A DNA stretch of 64,000 nt from the NCBI GenBank assembly GCA_018268915.1, contig JAFDVQ010000003.1:1-64000 (forward strand), in the 5' to 3' direction. The notes beneath the pieces were generated by a model. The model was given only the letters and a program-made list of their open reading frames with translations, was not told the DNA's origin and made no database searches. Position numbers and translations under genes: made by a program. Shown piece after piece: positions 53,964 to 63,027 of this stretch; positions within the stretch are counted from its first letter, which is position 1, and each line of letters opens with the position of its first letter. Origin of the DNA: Acidobacteriota bacterium. GTDB lineage: Bacteria; Acidobacteriota; Terriglobia; Terriglobales; Acidobacteriaceae.

Positions 53964-55834
53964 TGACATCCGACCTATTCACTTCAGGCTGGACGGCTCC
54001 CGTGCTCAATCACCTCTGGCAGTCGACGGCAGTCGCGATTCTGGCATGGCTCCTCACGCTTGTTGTTCGCAATAACTCTGCGCGCGTGCGGTATGCCATC
54101 TGGCTCTTTGCCTCAGTCAAATTCTTACTGCCCTTTCAAGTTCTGACTTACGTCGGAACGCTGTGGGCAAAGCCGGTAACAAGCAGCGGCGCGCAGCTGT
54201 ATACGGTCGTTGAAGAGTTCACACGTCCGCTCAGAGTAGCGCCCATAACAGGTGCGACCAGCTTGCCTCCAACGTCTTCTTTCAACGTGACTGCATTGAT
54301 TTGTGGGCTGGTTGCTTTCGCCTGGTTGTGCGGATTTCTTGTGCTGTCGCTGAGATGGATCCTTGGGTGGCGATGCGCTTCGCAAATGGCGCGGGCTGCT
54401 GAAGCGATCACCGCGGGTCGCGAATTCGACTCTCTTCTGCGTGCACGAAGCAACGCAAAGATTCATCCAGCTGCACCTCTACTCCTGTCCTCGGCAGGGA
54501 TGGAGCCGGCAATATTCGGAATCATCCGTCCTGTTCTTCTCTGGCCGTCTGGACTGTCGGACCGCCTCAACGATGCGCAAATAGAATCGATCATGGCGCA
54601 CGAACTGGAGCACGTCCGGCGCCGCGACAATCTAACCTCGGCGATCCACTCCCTCGTCGAAGCGATTTTCTGGTTCCACCCTCTTGTGCGATGGATGAGT
54701 TCCAGGTTGAGCGAAGAGCGAGAGCGGGCTTGTGACGAGCGAGTACTCGAGCAGAGTTCGCGGCCAGAAGCTTACGCGGAGAGCATTCTCAAGGTCTGCT
54801 CATTCTGTATGGAACCGGCAGCAGCGTGCGTCTCAGGCGTATCCGGAGCCGACTTGAAGCAGCGAATTTTGCGCATCATGACGCGCCGCACCGGATCTGA
54901 GCTGAGCACCGCACGGAAGTGCCTCCTCTCCATTGCTGCCCTGCTGCTGGTTGCCGCACCATTGGGCTTCGGCGTTCTGCACGGGCAATCAGCTGCCTCA
55001 ACAGATCAGACCAAAGAAAATCCACCTGCGTCGGAGACCCCCAGGTACGAGGTCGCGACCATCAAGCCGTCGACCGAGGAAGATGGGCGGATGATGATCA
55101 GGATGACGCCCGACGGCGCAGAGATAAATGGTGTACAGGTACAGCTGCTGCTTCAGGAGGCGTTCGGAGTAGAGCGCGATCGCATCTTTGGTGAGCCGGA
55201 TTGGGCACACTCAAAGCGGTTTGATATCGCCGCGAAAGTAGCGCCGGAGGACGCTCCAAAGCTGGACAAGCTGAAGATGGAACAACGGCGCGCGATGCTG
55301 CTGCCACTTCTTGAAGAGCGCTTCGGCCTCAAGTACCACCACGAAAGCCGCGAACTGCCAATGTACTCGCTGGTCGTCGCGAAAGGCGGACCGAAGCTCA
55401 AGGTCTCCACCATGCCTCCTCCTCCGCCTCCCGATGCACCGAAGGGCCCTGAAGGCCCTGGGGGTCCGCAAAGAGATCGCGTGGGCGGTCCCGGCATGAT
55501 GAGGATGGGCCCCGGCTCCCTGGAGGCACAAGGCGGAGGAATGCAGTTCCTGGCGCATGCCCTTTCCACGATGGTGGGGAAATCGGTGGTAGACAAGACA
55601 GAGCTTACCGGCAACTACGACTACACGCTCCATTGGACGCCGGACGAAAGTTCGATGCCGAGGGTTGGTCCAGCGGGTGGCGGCCCTCCTCCCCAGGGTG
55701 ATGCGCCAATCGATCCAAATGGGCCCACGCTGTTCACCGCGCTGGAAGAACAACTTGGCTTGAAACTGCAGTCGGAAAAGGGCAAAGTGGATGTGATCGT
55801 GATCGACCACATCGACCTGCCCACGGAAAACTGA
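53960..55834 (+). CDS. M56 (BlaR1-like) peptidase fused to a TIGR03435 domain
   Basis: 624 residues. Membrane helices at about 20-37, 45-70 and 108-135; zinc-protease motif H214-E-L-E-H218 and a third ligand near ERERACDERVLE; another helix at about 320-340. In BlaR1 this last helix leads to the external penicillin-sensing domain. Here it leads to a full TIGR03435 domain (about 361-624): PRYEVATIKPS, LLEERFGLKYHHESREL, a Pro/Gly/Met-rich insert, and VDVIVIDHIDLP. The domain would lie outside the membrane and may be the sensor. GTG start overlaps the BlaI stop; an ATG follows directly. Confidence 0.93.
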   Translation: MMTSDLFTSGWTAPVLNHLWQSTAVAILAWLLTLVVRNNSARVRYAIWLFASVKFLLPFQVLTYVGTLWAKPVTSSGAQLYTVVEEFTRPLRVAPITGATSLPPTSSFNVTALICGLVAFAWLCGFLVLSLRWILGWRCASQMARAAEAITAGREFDSLLRARSNAKIHPAAPLLLSSAGMEPAIFGIIRPVLLWPSGLSDRLNDAQIESIMAHELEHVRRRDNLTSAIHSLVEAIFWFHPLVRWMSSRLSEERERACDERVLEQSSRPEAYAESILKVCSFCMEPAAACVSGVSGADLKQRILRIMTRRTGSELSTARKCLLSIAALLLVAAPLGFGVLHGQSAASTDQTKENPPASETPRYEVATIKPSTEEDGRMMIRMTPDGAEINGVQVQLLLQEAFGVERDRIFGEPDWAHSKRFDIAAKVAPEDAPKLDKLKMEQRRAMLLPLLEERFGLKYHHESRELPMYSLVVAKGGPKLKVSTMPPPPPPDAPKGPEGPGGPQRDRVGGPGMMRMGPGSLEAQGGGMQFLAHALSTMVGKSVVDKTELTGNYDYTLHWTPDESSMPRVGPAGGGPPPQGDAPIDPNGPTLFTALEEQLGLKLQSEKGKVDVIVIDHIDLPTEN

Positions 55835-55882
55835 CGAGAGGGCCTTCCCCAATTGAGCCGACTGCGCAATGTTGAGTGGAAA

Positions 55883-58800
55883 ATGCGTGCGCGCAAGATC
55901 AGCAGCTTCCTGATTGTTGTTGCGATGTGGATTTGTGCTTCGATCTCCGCACACGCATCCGTCTATTCCGGACAAGTCAACTTCGGCGGCCTTCCGTTGC
56001 CGGGTGCCACAATCACGGCGACGCAAGGCGACAAAACCTTCAGCGTAACAACAGACGAGGGCGGAGTCTTCCGTTTCGCTGATCTGCCGGATGGGGCATG
56101 GAAGATCGAAGTGAAGATGCTCTGCTTTGAAACCATCGAGGCAGACGTGACCGTTGCTCCGCAGATGTCTCCGGCTAGATGGGAGATGAAGCTGCTGCCG
56201 ATGGCAGAACTGAAGGCCCTCGCAACCGCTCCTCCACCCGTCCCCGCCGCTCCCGCTCCAGCGCTCACCACCTCTGCCGAAAAGAAACCCGACAATCCCG
56301 GCGCTCAGCAGGCAGCGGCCGAGATTCCTAAGCCCGCCAGTGAATCCGGCCAGGACAGCAACGACGGATTTCTCGTCAACGGAAGCGTCAACAATGCAGC
56401 CACCTCCCAATACTCGCTCGATCGGGCCTTCGGCAATCGCCGCTTCAACAACCACAATCTCTACAACGGCGGCTTCCGCTTCACCTTCGACAACTCCGCC
56501 CTCGACGCGCGGCAATATTCCCTCAGTGGATTCTCCACGCCGAAGCCTTTCAAGAATGACTTCACCGCCGGCTTTGAATTCGGAGGCCCGCTCAGAATTC
56601 CGCACCTGATTCCGCGTAACGGCCCAAACTTCTTCGTCGGATATCAATGGACCCGCAATCAAACTGCGCTGACTCAGTCTGCGCTGGTCCCTACCCTCGC
56701 AGAACGCGCCGGCAATCTTGCCGGAGCTTCGGGACAGCCTGCGACCATCACCGATCCAGGCACTGGTCAGCCATTTGCGAACAGCCAGGTCCCTGTCAGC
56801 CCCCAGGCGGCTGCTCTTCTCGATCTCTATCCATTGCCGAACGTCACCGGCAACCCGCTCTACAACTTCCAGATTCCTGTACTCAACAGCAGCCACCAGG
56901 ACGTTCTCCAGGCGCGCATGGACAAAAATATCGGCAGGCGCGACCAGGTGTATGGAACATTCAACAGCAAGAGCATTCGAGAGGATGCCGTAAATCTGTT
57001 CAGCTTCGTCGACGCGACCGACACGCTCGGCCTGAACATGAACATCAACTGGTCTCACCGGCTGAACTCGCACCTCTTCCTCTACGCGGGTTATCACTTC
57101 AGCCGGCTGCGTGCTTCAGTCCGCCCTGAATTTGAGAACAAGCAGAACGTCTCCGGCACCGCAGGGATCACGGGCAACAATCAGGATCCCGAGAACTGGG
57201 GACCTCCTTCGCTGAACTTCAACAGCGGCATCGCTTCGCTGTCGGACGCTCAGAGTGCATTCAATCGCAGTCGGACGGATGGATATTCCGCTTCTGTCGC
57301 GATGTATCGCGGGCGGCACAATATCACGATTGGCGGAGACCTGCGAAAACAGCAGTTCAATGAGTTTTTCCAGCAGGACCCGCGAGGCAGCTTCGGATTC
57401 ACTGGCCAGGTAACAGGATCCGATTTCGCCGATTTTCTGATCGGAGCGCCGGATACAAGCTCAATTGCTTTTGGCAATGCAGATAAATACTTTCGCCAGA
57501 CGGTCTACGATGTCTACGCCAACGACGACTGGCGCGTGATGCCCATCCTGACGATCAACGTGGGCGCGCGCTATGAGTACGGTGCTCCGATGACGGAGCT
57601 GAAGAACCGGCTTGTAAATCTGGATGTGGCATCGGGCTTCGCTCAGGTTGCTCCAGTGGTCGCCACTGACCCTGTTGGGCCTGTCACCGGTCGTTCCTAT
57701 CCGCGCTCGCTTCTGCACCCGGACCGTTCAGGAATCGAACCGCGCATTGGCTTTTCATGGCGGCCAATTCCAGCGTCAACAATCGTCATCCGCGGCGGCT
57801 ACGGCCTCTATCACGACACCTCGGTGTACCTGACGCCCATGCTGCAGCTTGCGCAGCAGGCTCCGCTCTCAAAGAGCCTGAAGCAGCAAACCAGTGCGGC
57901 ATGTCCGCTGTCACTTGCCGATGGCTTCACGCAATGCGGCACAACGACCCCCGACACCTTCGGCATCGATCCGAACTTCCGTGTCGGCTACGCACAGGTA
58001 TGGCAGCTCGCGGTGCAGCGAGATCTGCCGTGGGCGCTGCAGATGACGGCAACGTACATGGGTGTGAAGGGCACGCACGGGGTTCAGCAGTTTTTGCCGA
58101 ATAGCTATCCGATTGACTCGGTCGACCCATGCCCGGACTGCCCATCGGGATTTCTCTACGAGACCTCGGGCGGAGATTCCACGCGCCAGTCGGGTCAGCT
58201 TCAGATGCGCCGCCGGCTTCGTGCGGGATTCGCGGCGTCGCTGATGTACACGTACTCCAAGTCAATCGATAACGACGCTGCGCTCGGTGGGCAGGGATAT
58301 CAGTCGGGCAATGTGCAATCGCAGTTCGCAGCCGACCCTGCGCAGGCAACATCCGCGGGCAGCGCACAGGTGGCTCAGAACTGGCTCGATCTGAAGGCCG
58401 AGAGATCGCTATCGTCTTTTGATCAGCGGCATCTCCTCAATCTACAGGCGCAATACACAACGGGCCAGGGGCTTGAAGGCGGCACGCTGCTTGGCGGATG
58501 GCGAGGACGAGCCCTCAAGGAATGGACGCTGATGACGCAGCTGACCGTGGGCAGCGGCATGCCAGAGACTCCGGCCTTTCCGGAAGCAGTGCCGGGCACC
58601 GGCTGGATAGGCCCGTTGCGTCCTGATCTAACGGGCGCTCCAATCTACGGCGGTCAGAACGGCGCACACCTGAATGCATCGGCATTCACGGCGCCCGTTG
58701 CTGGAACGTTCGGCAACGCGGGACGTAATTCAATCACGGGACCCAACACCTTCAGCCTCGACAGCGCGATGCAAAGGACCTTCAGGCCGAACAAGCATTT

Positions 58801-58951
58801 CTATCTCGATGCACGCATCGACGCGAGCAATCTTTTGAACCACCCCGTCTTCAGCAGCTGGAACACAACACTGCAGAACACGCAATTTGGCTTGCCTCAG
58901 TCAGTGAATTCCATGCGCAGCCTCCAGGCAACGATGCGAGTGAGGTTCTGA
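55883..58951 (+). CDS. TonB-dependent receptor-like outer-membrane protein (Oar type)
   Basis: 1022 residues from the ATG at 55883; a TTG ten codons upstream is possible. Signal peptide, then a carboxypeptidase-regulatory-like domain (about 25-105, GQVNFGGLPLPGATITATQG), a Pro/Ala linker, and a long beta-barrel with alternating strands ending in LQATMRVRF, a typical barrel C-terminus with final Phe. The plug region is short and hard to delimit. Such receptors import large or scarce nutrients with TonB energy. It lies 48 bases after the M56 gene and one base before the VWFA gene, so it is very likely in that operon. Confidence 0.88.
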   Translation: MRARKISSFLIVVAMWICASISAHASVYSGQVNFGGLPLPGATITATQGDKTFSVTTDEGGVFRFADLPDGAWKIEVKMLCFETIEADVTVAPQMSPARWEMKLLPMAELKALATAPPPVPAAPAPALTTSAEKKPDNPGAQQAAAEIPKPASESGQDSNDGFLVNGSVNNAATSQYSLDRAFGNRRFNNHNLYNGGFRFTFDNSALDARQYSLSGFSTPKPFKNDFTAGFEFGGPLRIPHLIPRNGPNFFVGYQWTRNQTALTQSALVPTLAERAGNLAGASGQPATITDPGTGQPFANSQVPVSPQAAALLDLYPLPNVTGNPLYNFQIPVLNSSHQDVLQARMDKNIGRRDQVYGTFNSKSIREDAVNLFSFVDATDTLGLNMNINWSHRLNSHLFLYAGYHFSRLRASVRPEFENKQNVSGTAGITGNNQDPENWGPPSLNFNSGIASLSDAQSAFNRSRTDGYSASVAMYRGRHNITIGGDLRKQQFNEFFQQDPRGSFGFTGQVTGSDFADFLIGAPDTSSIAFGNADKYFRQTVYDVYANDDWRVMPILTINVGARYEYGAPMTELKNRLVNLDVASGFAQVAPVVATDPVGPVTGRSYPRSLLHPDRSGIEPRIGFSWRPIPASTIVIRGGYGLYHDTSVYLTPMLQLAQQAPLSKSLKQQTSAACPLSLADGFTQCGTTTPDTFGIDPNFRVGYAQVWQLAVQRDLPWALQMTATYMGVKGTHGVQQFLPNSYPIDSVDPCPDCPSGFLYETSGGDSTRQSGQLQMRRRLRAGFAASLMYTYSKSIDNDAALGGQGYQSGNVQSQFAADPAQATSAGSAQVAQNWLDLKAERSLSSFDQRHLLNLQAQYTTGQGLEGGTLLGGWRGRALKEWTLMTQLTVGSGMPETPAFPEAVPGTGWIGPLRPDLTGAPIYGGQNGAHLNASAFTAPVAGTFGNAGRNSITGPNTFSLDSAMQRTFRPNKHFYLDARIDASNLLNHPVFSSWNTTLQNTQFGLPQSVNSMRSLQATMRVRF

Positions 58952-58952
58952 C

Positions 58953-61115
58953 ATGCGCAGACTTGCCGCAGTAATGCTTACGCTTGCCCTCGCGAGCTCA
59001 TCGAACGCCCAGCAGATCGGACAGAATCGTCCGAACGATGCGCAGGAGAATTACACTCTCTCAGTCAAGGTGCAGCTGGTCGTCGAAACGGTTGTCCTCA
59101 AGGACAAGCAGGGGAATCCAGTGCACGGACTTTCCGCCAATGACTTCACGGTGACCGAAGACAATGTGCCGCAGGCAATCAAGTTCTTCGAGCACCAGGA
59201 TCTTGCCGTAAACGCCAAGCCTCTGCCCGAGTCGAAGCGCGCCGACGAGGATGTGAAGATCTACAAGAAGCTCGCACGCGAGCGTATTGCGCCGGAAACC
59301 ACCGAGAACCAGCGCTACAAGGACCGCAGGCTGCTGGCGCTCTATTTTGATATGTCGGCAATGCGTCCCGCCGACCAGATGCGCGCGCTGCAGGCCGCAC
59401 AGAAATTCATTCGCACGCAGATGACCTCCGTGGATCTCGTTGCGATCATGCGTTACGACGCAGGATCTGTCGACATCCTGCAGGACTTCACTGCCAATCG
59501 CGACCGATTGCTCAGCATTCTGGAAACCATGATCGTCGGCGAAGGTCAGGACTCGGCAGAAGAAGTGAGTGATGCCAGCAGCTCCGACACTGGCTCGGCC
59601 TTTGGGCAGGACGATAGCGAGTTCAACATCTTCAATACCGACCGGCAGCTCGCCGCTCTGCAAACTGCTGCGCACATTCTTGGAAATCTCAACGAAAAAA
59701 AATCCCTGATTTACTTCGCCGGCGGACTTCGGCTGAATGGCGTCGACAATCAGGCACAGTTGCACGCCACGGTCGATGCGGCTATCAAGGCTGGCGTCTC
59801 TTTCTGGCCTATCGATGCGCGCGGTCTGGTTGCCGAAGCTCCTCTCGGCGATGCCACGCAGGGTTCGCAGGGTAATTCGGGCATCTATACAGGCGCTGCC
59901 GCAAACGCCGTGAGCTTTGAATTCAAGATGTCGCAGGACACGATGTATTCGCTTGCTGCGGATACGGGAGGCAAAGCTTTGCTCGATGCTAACGATCTCG
60001 ATCGCGGTATCGTGCAGGCGCAGGACTCTATCTCCGACTACTACATCATCGGCTACTACACGACGAATCCCGCGAAGAATGGCCACTTCCGCCGGGTGAA
60101 GATCGCATTGAACAACCAGACTCTTGATGCAAAGCTTGACTATCGGCAGGGTTACTTCGCCGACAAGGAGTTCAGCAAATTCACCGCGGTTGACAAGGAG
60201 CGCCAGCTTGAGGATGCGCTGATGCTGGACGATCCCATCACGGAGCTTTCGATAGCGATGGAGATCGATCATTTCCAGCTGAATCGCGCAGAGTATTTCG
60301 TCCCGATCATCGTCAAAATTCCGGGCCGTGAACTCGCTCTGGCAAAGCGCGGCGGCGCCGAGCACACCCTGATCGACTTTGTCGGCGAGATCAAGGACAT
60401 GGTGGGCGGCACAACTGTATCCAATGTTCGTGACTTCGTGAATATCAAATTGTCTGACGCGACAGCAGCCGAACTTGCGCACAGACCTATCGAATATGAC
60501 ACAGGGTTCACACTTTTGCCGGGCCGGTACATGATCAAGTTTCTTGCGCGGGATGACGAGACGGGACGAATCGGGACTTATCAGACAACTTTTGTGATTC
60601 CAAATCTCAACAAGGAAGAGAAGCGCGTCCCGATCAGTTCCGTGGTTTTAAGCAGTCAGCGCGTGGATATGAAGGACGCTATCTACGATGCCGCAAAGGC
60701 GAAGGTGCGGGCGAAGGACAATGCCGTGAATCCGCTCGTGCAAGATGGCAAGAAGCTGGTGCCAAGCGTCACGCGCGTCTTCGCACAGAACCGAGACATC
60801 TACGTGTACCTGCAGGCTTACAAACCATCGGCCGGAAGTGCCGCGTCTGCTTCTGCTCCAACTCCTGCACCACCGCCGAGCCCTGATCCGCTGATGGCCT
60901 TCGTCACGCTGTATTCGAATGGAGCCGAAGCATTCAAGAGCCAGCCGATCGCCGTTAGTCCCAGAGCGGCAACACGCCTGGGTGTAACGCCGTTGAACTT
61001 CAGCGTAAGCGCGTCAGGTCTTAAACCGGGCCGATACGATTGCCAGGTCACGGTGCTGGATCCAGCGACCGCAAAAGCGAATTTCTGGCGCGCGCCTATC
61101 GTAATCGCCCAGTAA
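58953..61115 (+). CDS. Large VWFA-related Acidobacterial domain protein (TIGR03436)
   Basis: 720 residues with a signal peptide (LTLALASSSNAQ). The N-terminal module has VVLKDKQGNPVHGLSANDFTV and VTEDNVPQAIKFFEH; the A-domain-like fold follows, with RRLLALYFDMSAMRPADQM, where the DxSxS metal motif has lost its last Ser. QLAALQTAAHILGNLNEKKS and GKALLDANDLDRGIV continue the family pattern. A C-terminal region (about 430-720) is beta-rich with a short Pro/Ala linker. Function unknown; presumably periplasmic or surface-bound. It follows the receptor gene by one base. Confidence 0.9.
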   Translation: MRRLAAVMLTLALASSSNAQQIGQNRPNDAQENYTLSVKVQLVVETVVLKDKQGNPVHGLSANDFTVTEDNVPQAIKFFEHQDLAVNAKPLPESKRADEDVKIYKKLARERIAPETTENQRYKDRRLLALYFDMSAMRPADQMRALQAAQKFIRTQMTSVDLVAIMRYDAGSVDILQDFTANRDRLLSILETMIVGEGQDSAEEVSDASSSDTGSAFGQDDSEFNIFNTDRQLAALQTAAHILGNLNEKKSLIYFAGGLRLNGVDNQAQLHATVDAAIKAGVSFWPIDARGLVAEAPLGDATQGSQGNSGIYTGAAANAVSFEFKMSQDTMYSLAADTGGKALLDANDLDRGIVQAQDSISDYYIIGYYTTNPAKNGHFRRVKIALNNQTLDAKLDYRQGYFADKEFSKFTAVDKERQLEDALMLDDPITELSIAMEIDHFQLNRAEYFVPIIVKIPGRELALAKRGGAEHTLIDFVGEIKDMVGGTTVSNVRDFVNIKLSDATAAELAHRPIEYDTGFTLLPGRYMIKFLARDDETGRIGTYQTTFVIPNLNKEEKRVPISSVVLSSQRVDMKDAIYDAAKAKVRAKDNAVNPLVQDGKKLVPSVTRVFAQNRDIYVYLQAYKPSAGSAASASAPTPAPPPSPDPLMAFVTLYSNGAEAFKSQPIAVSPRAATRLGVTPLNFSVSASGLKPGRYDCQVTVLDPATAKANFWRAPIVIAQ

Positions 61116-61206
61116 GTCCCTTACGATCAGGGTCTTCAGTCGTGTGACCAAAGTCGCTGCCTGCGTTTCTTCTGGCCTGTAGCTTGATCCATAAGAGGTC
61201 AGGACT

Positions 61207-62298
61207 ATGGCCACGCAACCAGCTCCACCACTGCAGTTCCCCAGCAAAACCCCCTTCATCCGCCGCTTTGGGCGCGACACGTCACAACGCACACGACACA
61301 TCGTGCAGGGACTGTTTCTGCTGTTGAACGGTTGGCTCGGAATTCAGTTTTATCTGTGGGCGCGCTTCTACGAGCGAGGCGGTGCGGGCCTGAGCGTCCA
61401 ACGACCAGCAGGGGTGGAGGGCTGGCTTCCGATCGCGGGACTGATGAACACGAAATACCTGCTGGTTACGGGCCGCGTTCCCACGATTCATCCCGCTGCC
61501 ATGTACCTCTTCATCGGATTCATGCTGATGAGCATCCTGCTCAAGAAAGCCTTCTGCTCGTGGCTCTGCCCCGTCGGGACGTTCTCTGAGTTCCTTTGGC
61601 GCATCGGCCGGCGCATCTTCGGCCGCAATATCCGCCTGCCCAAGTGGTTCGACATCCCTCTGCGTGGATTGAAGTACATTCTCCTCGGCCTCTTCATTGC
61701 AGTGATCGGCGTGATGTCCGCCGAAGCGCTCGACGGTTTCATGCAGACACCCTACGGGCTGCTGGTCGACGTGAAGATGATGAACTTCTTCCGCGATATG
61801 GGCATTACCGCTGCCGTGGTGATCGCGCTCCTCGTCCTGCTTTCCATGCTGGTGCAGAATTTCTGGTGCCGATATCTTTGCCCATACGGCGCGCTGATGG
61901 GGCTCGCTTCGTTGCTGAGCCCGGTGAAGATTCGCCGTGATACCGAAGCATGCATCGACTGTTCAAAGTGTTCAAAGGCCTGCCCGGCTGGGCTTGCAGT
62001 CGATCAACTCATACAGATTCGCACGGTCGAGTGCACTGCCTGCATGGCATGCATCTCCGTGTGCCCGGCACAAGATGCGCTCCAATTTGCGCTTCCTCCG
62101 CGAAAGGCGGCAACTGCAGCGGCACGGTGGCAGCTGCGTTCCCTTTCGCCACTTGCGATCAGCGCAGTGCTGGCCTACTTCTTCTTCGGAGTAGTGCTGC
62201 TCGCACGCGCAACAAACCATTGGCAGACAAATCTTCCCGAGCAGGTATATATGCACCTGGTGCCTCGCGCGAACCAGCTGACCCATCCTGGGATGTAA
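61207..62298 (+). CDS. NapH/NosR-like 4Fe-4S polyferredoxin membrane protein
   Basis: 363 residues. Five to six membrane helices, each pair flanked by CX3CP motifs (CSWLCPVG, CRYLCPYG), then two ferredoxin motifs CIDCSKCSKACPAG and CTACMACISVCPAQ, and a last helix. This is the layout of the NapH/NosR C-terminal region, which passes electrons from quinol to periplasmic or membrane reductases. No reductase gene is adjacent. It is followed by a strong terminator shared with the hemerythrin gene. Confidence 0.88.
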   Translation: MATQPAPPLQFPSKTPFIRRFGRDTSQRTRHIVQGLFLLLNGWLGIQFYLWARFYERGGAGLSVQRPAGVEGWLPIAGLMNTKYLLVTGRVPTIHPAAMYLFIGFMLMSILLKKAFCSWLCPVGTFSEFLWRIGRRIFGRNIRLPKWFDIPLRGLKYILLGLFIAVIGVMSAEALDGFMQTPYGLLVDVKMMNFFRDMGITAAVVIALLVLLSMLVQNFWCRYLCPYGALMGLASLLSPVKIRRDTEACIDCSKCSKACPAGLAVDQLIQIRTVECTACMACISVCPAQDALQFALPPRKAATAAARWQLRSLSPLAISAVLAYFFFGVVLLARATNHWQTNLPEQVYMHLVPRANQLTHPGM

Positions 62299-62333
62299 GC
62301 ATTCCGTCGCGCGAGATTCTTGCAAAGTGAAGG

Positions 62334-62367
62334 GCGGATCTCCTACGAGATCCGCTCTTTCTTTTTG
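62334..62367. terminator. Rho-independent terminator between NapH-like and hemerythrin genes
   Basis: GCGGATCTC (62334-62342) pairs perfectly with GAGATCCGC (62347-62355) around a CTAC loop, followed by TCTTTCTTTTT. It lies 36 bases after the NapH-like stop. The convergent hemerythrin gene stops at 62375. Confidence 0.9.
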
Positions 62368-62374
62368 GGAAAAG

Positions 62375-62911
62375 CTATTTGCGGCGTGCGCGAAACTCTT
62401 CGCCAATCTGAGCTATGGATTCGCGATCAAGACTCGCGGCTGCCCGAGGAAACACAAGGTTCTCCTCGATGCGAATGTGGCCCTCGTATAGCTGCTTCAG
62501 TCGCTCAGTTGCCGAACGCAGCTGCTGAAGCTCTTCAGTCTCCAGTGCTCTGCCTTCGAGCCAGCTAGAATACAACTGCTCCACAGCGACGTGTAGATTA
62601 TCCGCATGGCGATGATCCGTCTCTAATGCCTCGATCTCTTTCAATGCGGTCGCGCTCCCCTGATCAGCGCGCATCCGCGGAAATAGCGATTCTTCCTCGT
62701 CTGCCGTATGGCGCTGTCCACCAACCCTGAAATAGTTGAGCGCCGACTTCACCGCACCTGCTTCTTCTTCGGTCAATGGGCGGCCGGGGGCGCGGTCAAC
62801 CACAAGGCAGAGCACATGCAGGAACTGCTCGATGCGGCGGTGGCAATCCTTGAGCATGCCAATTGGATCGTCGAATCCCGCGTCCGGCTTAGCGCCTATC
62901 TGAATTCCCAT
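62375..62911 (-). CDS. Hemerythrin HHE domain protein
   Basis: 178 residues from the ATG at 62911, supported by AAAGGACGAG upstream. Four-helix bundle with metal ligands in KDCHRRIEQFLH, QRHTADEEESLFPRM, TDHRHAD and EGHIRIEENLVFP, the HHE pattern for a di-iron centre. Such proteins bind oxygen or nitric oxide or handle iron. It is divergent from a Crp/Fnr regulator and near a RIC-type gene, which points to redox or nitrosative stress. Confidence 0.92.
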   Translation of the reverse strand: MGIQIGAKPDAGFDDPIGMLKDCHRRIEQFLHVLCLVVDRAPGRPLTEEEAGAVKSALNYFRVGGQRHTADEEESLFPRMRADQGSATALKEIEALETDHRHADNLHVAVEQLYSSWLEGRALETEELQQLRSATERLKQLYEGHIRIEENLVFPRAAASLDRESIAQIGEEFRARRK

Positions 62912-63027
62912 GCTCTCGTCCTTTCTCGATTTTAGATGTATCGCCGGCACAGCAGACTACTTCTCCATCTCACTCTGCGCGGCGGCAGTTCGCAGTGACC
63001 AAGGTCTCTAACTGCTAAAATCCCAGC

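Noticed and set aside
55211..57097. 628-residue open frame antisense to the M56-TIGR03435 and receptor genes
   Set aside because: It crosses the junction of two well supported plus-strand genes and has no family features.
59061..60482. 473-residue open frame antisense to the VWFA gene
   Set aside because: Codon-bias shadow; the plus strand has a signal peptide and family motifs.
61185..61206. TTGAT half-site upstream of the NapH-like gene as an FNR box
   Set aside because: The right half reads AAGAG instead of ATCAA; a single half-site is expected by chance.
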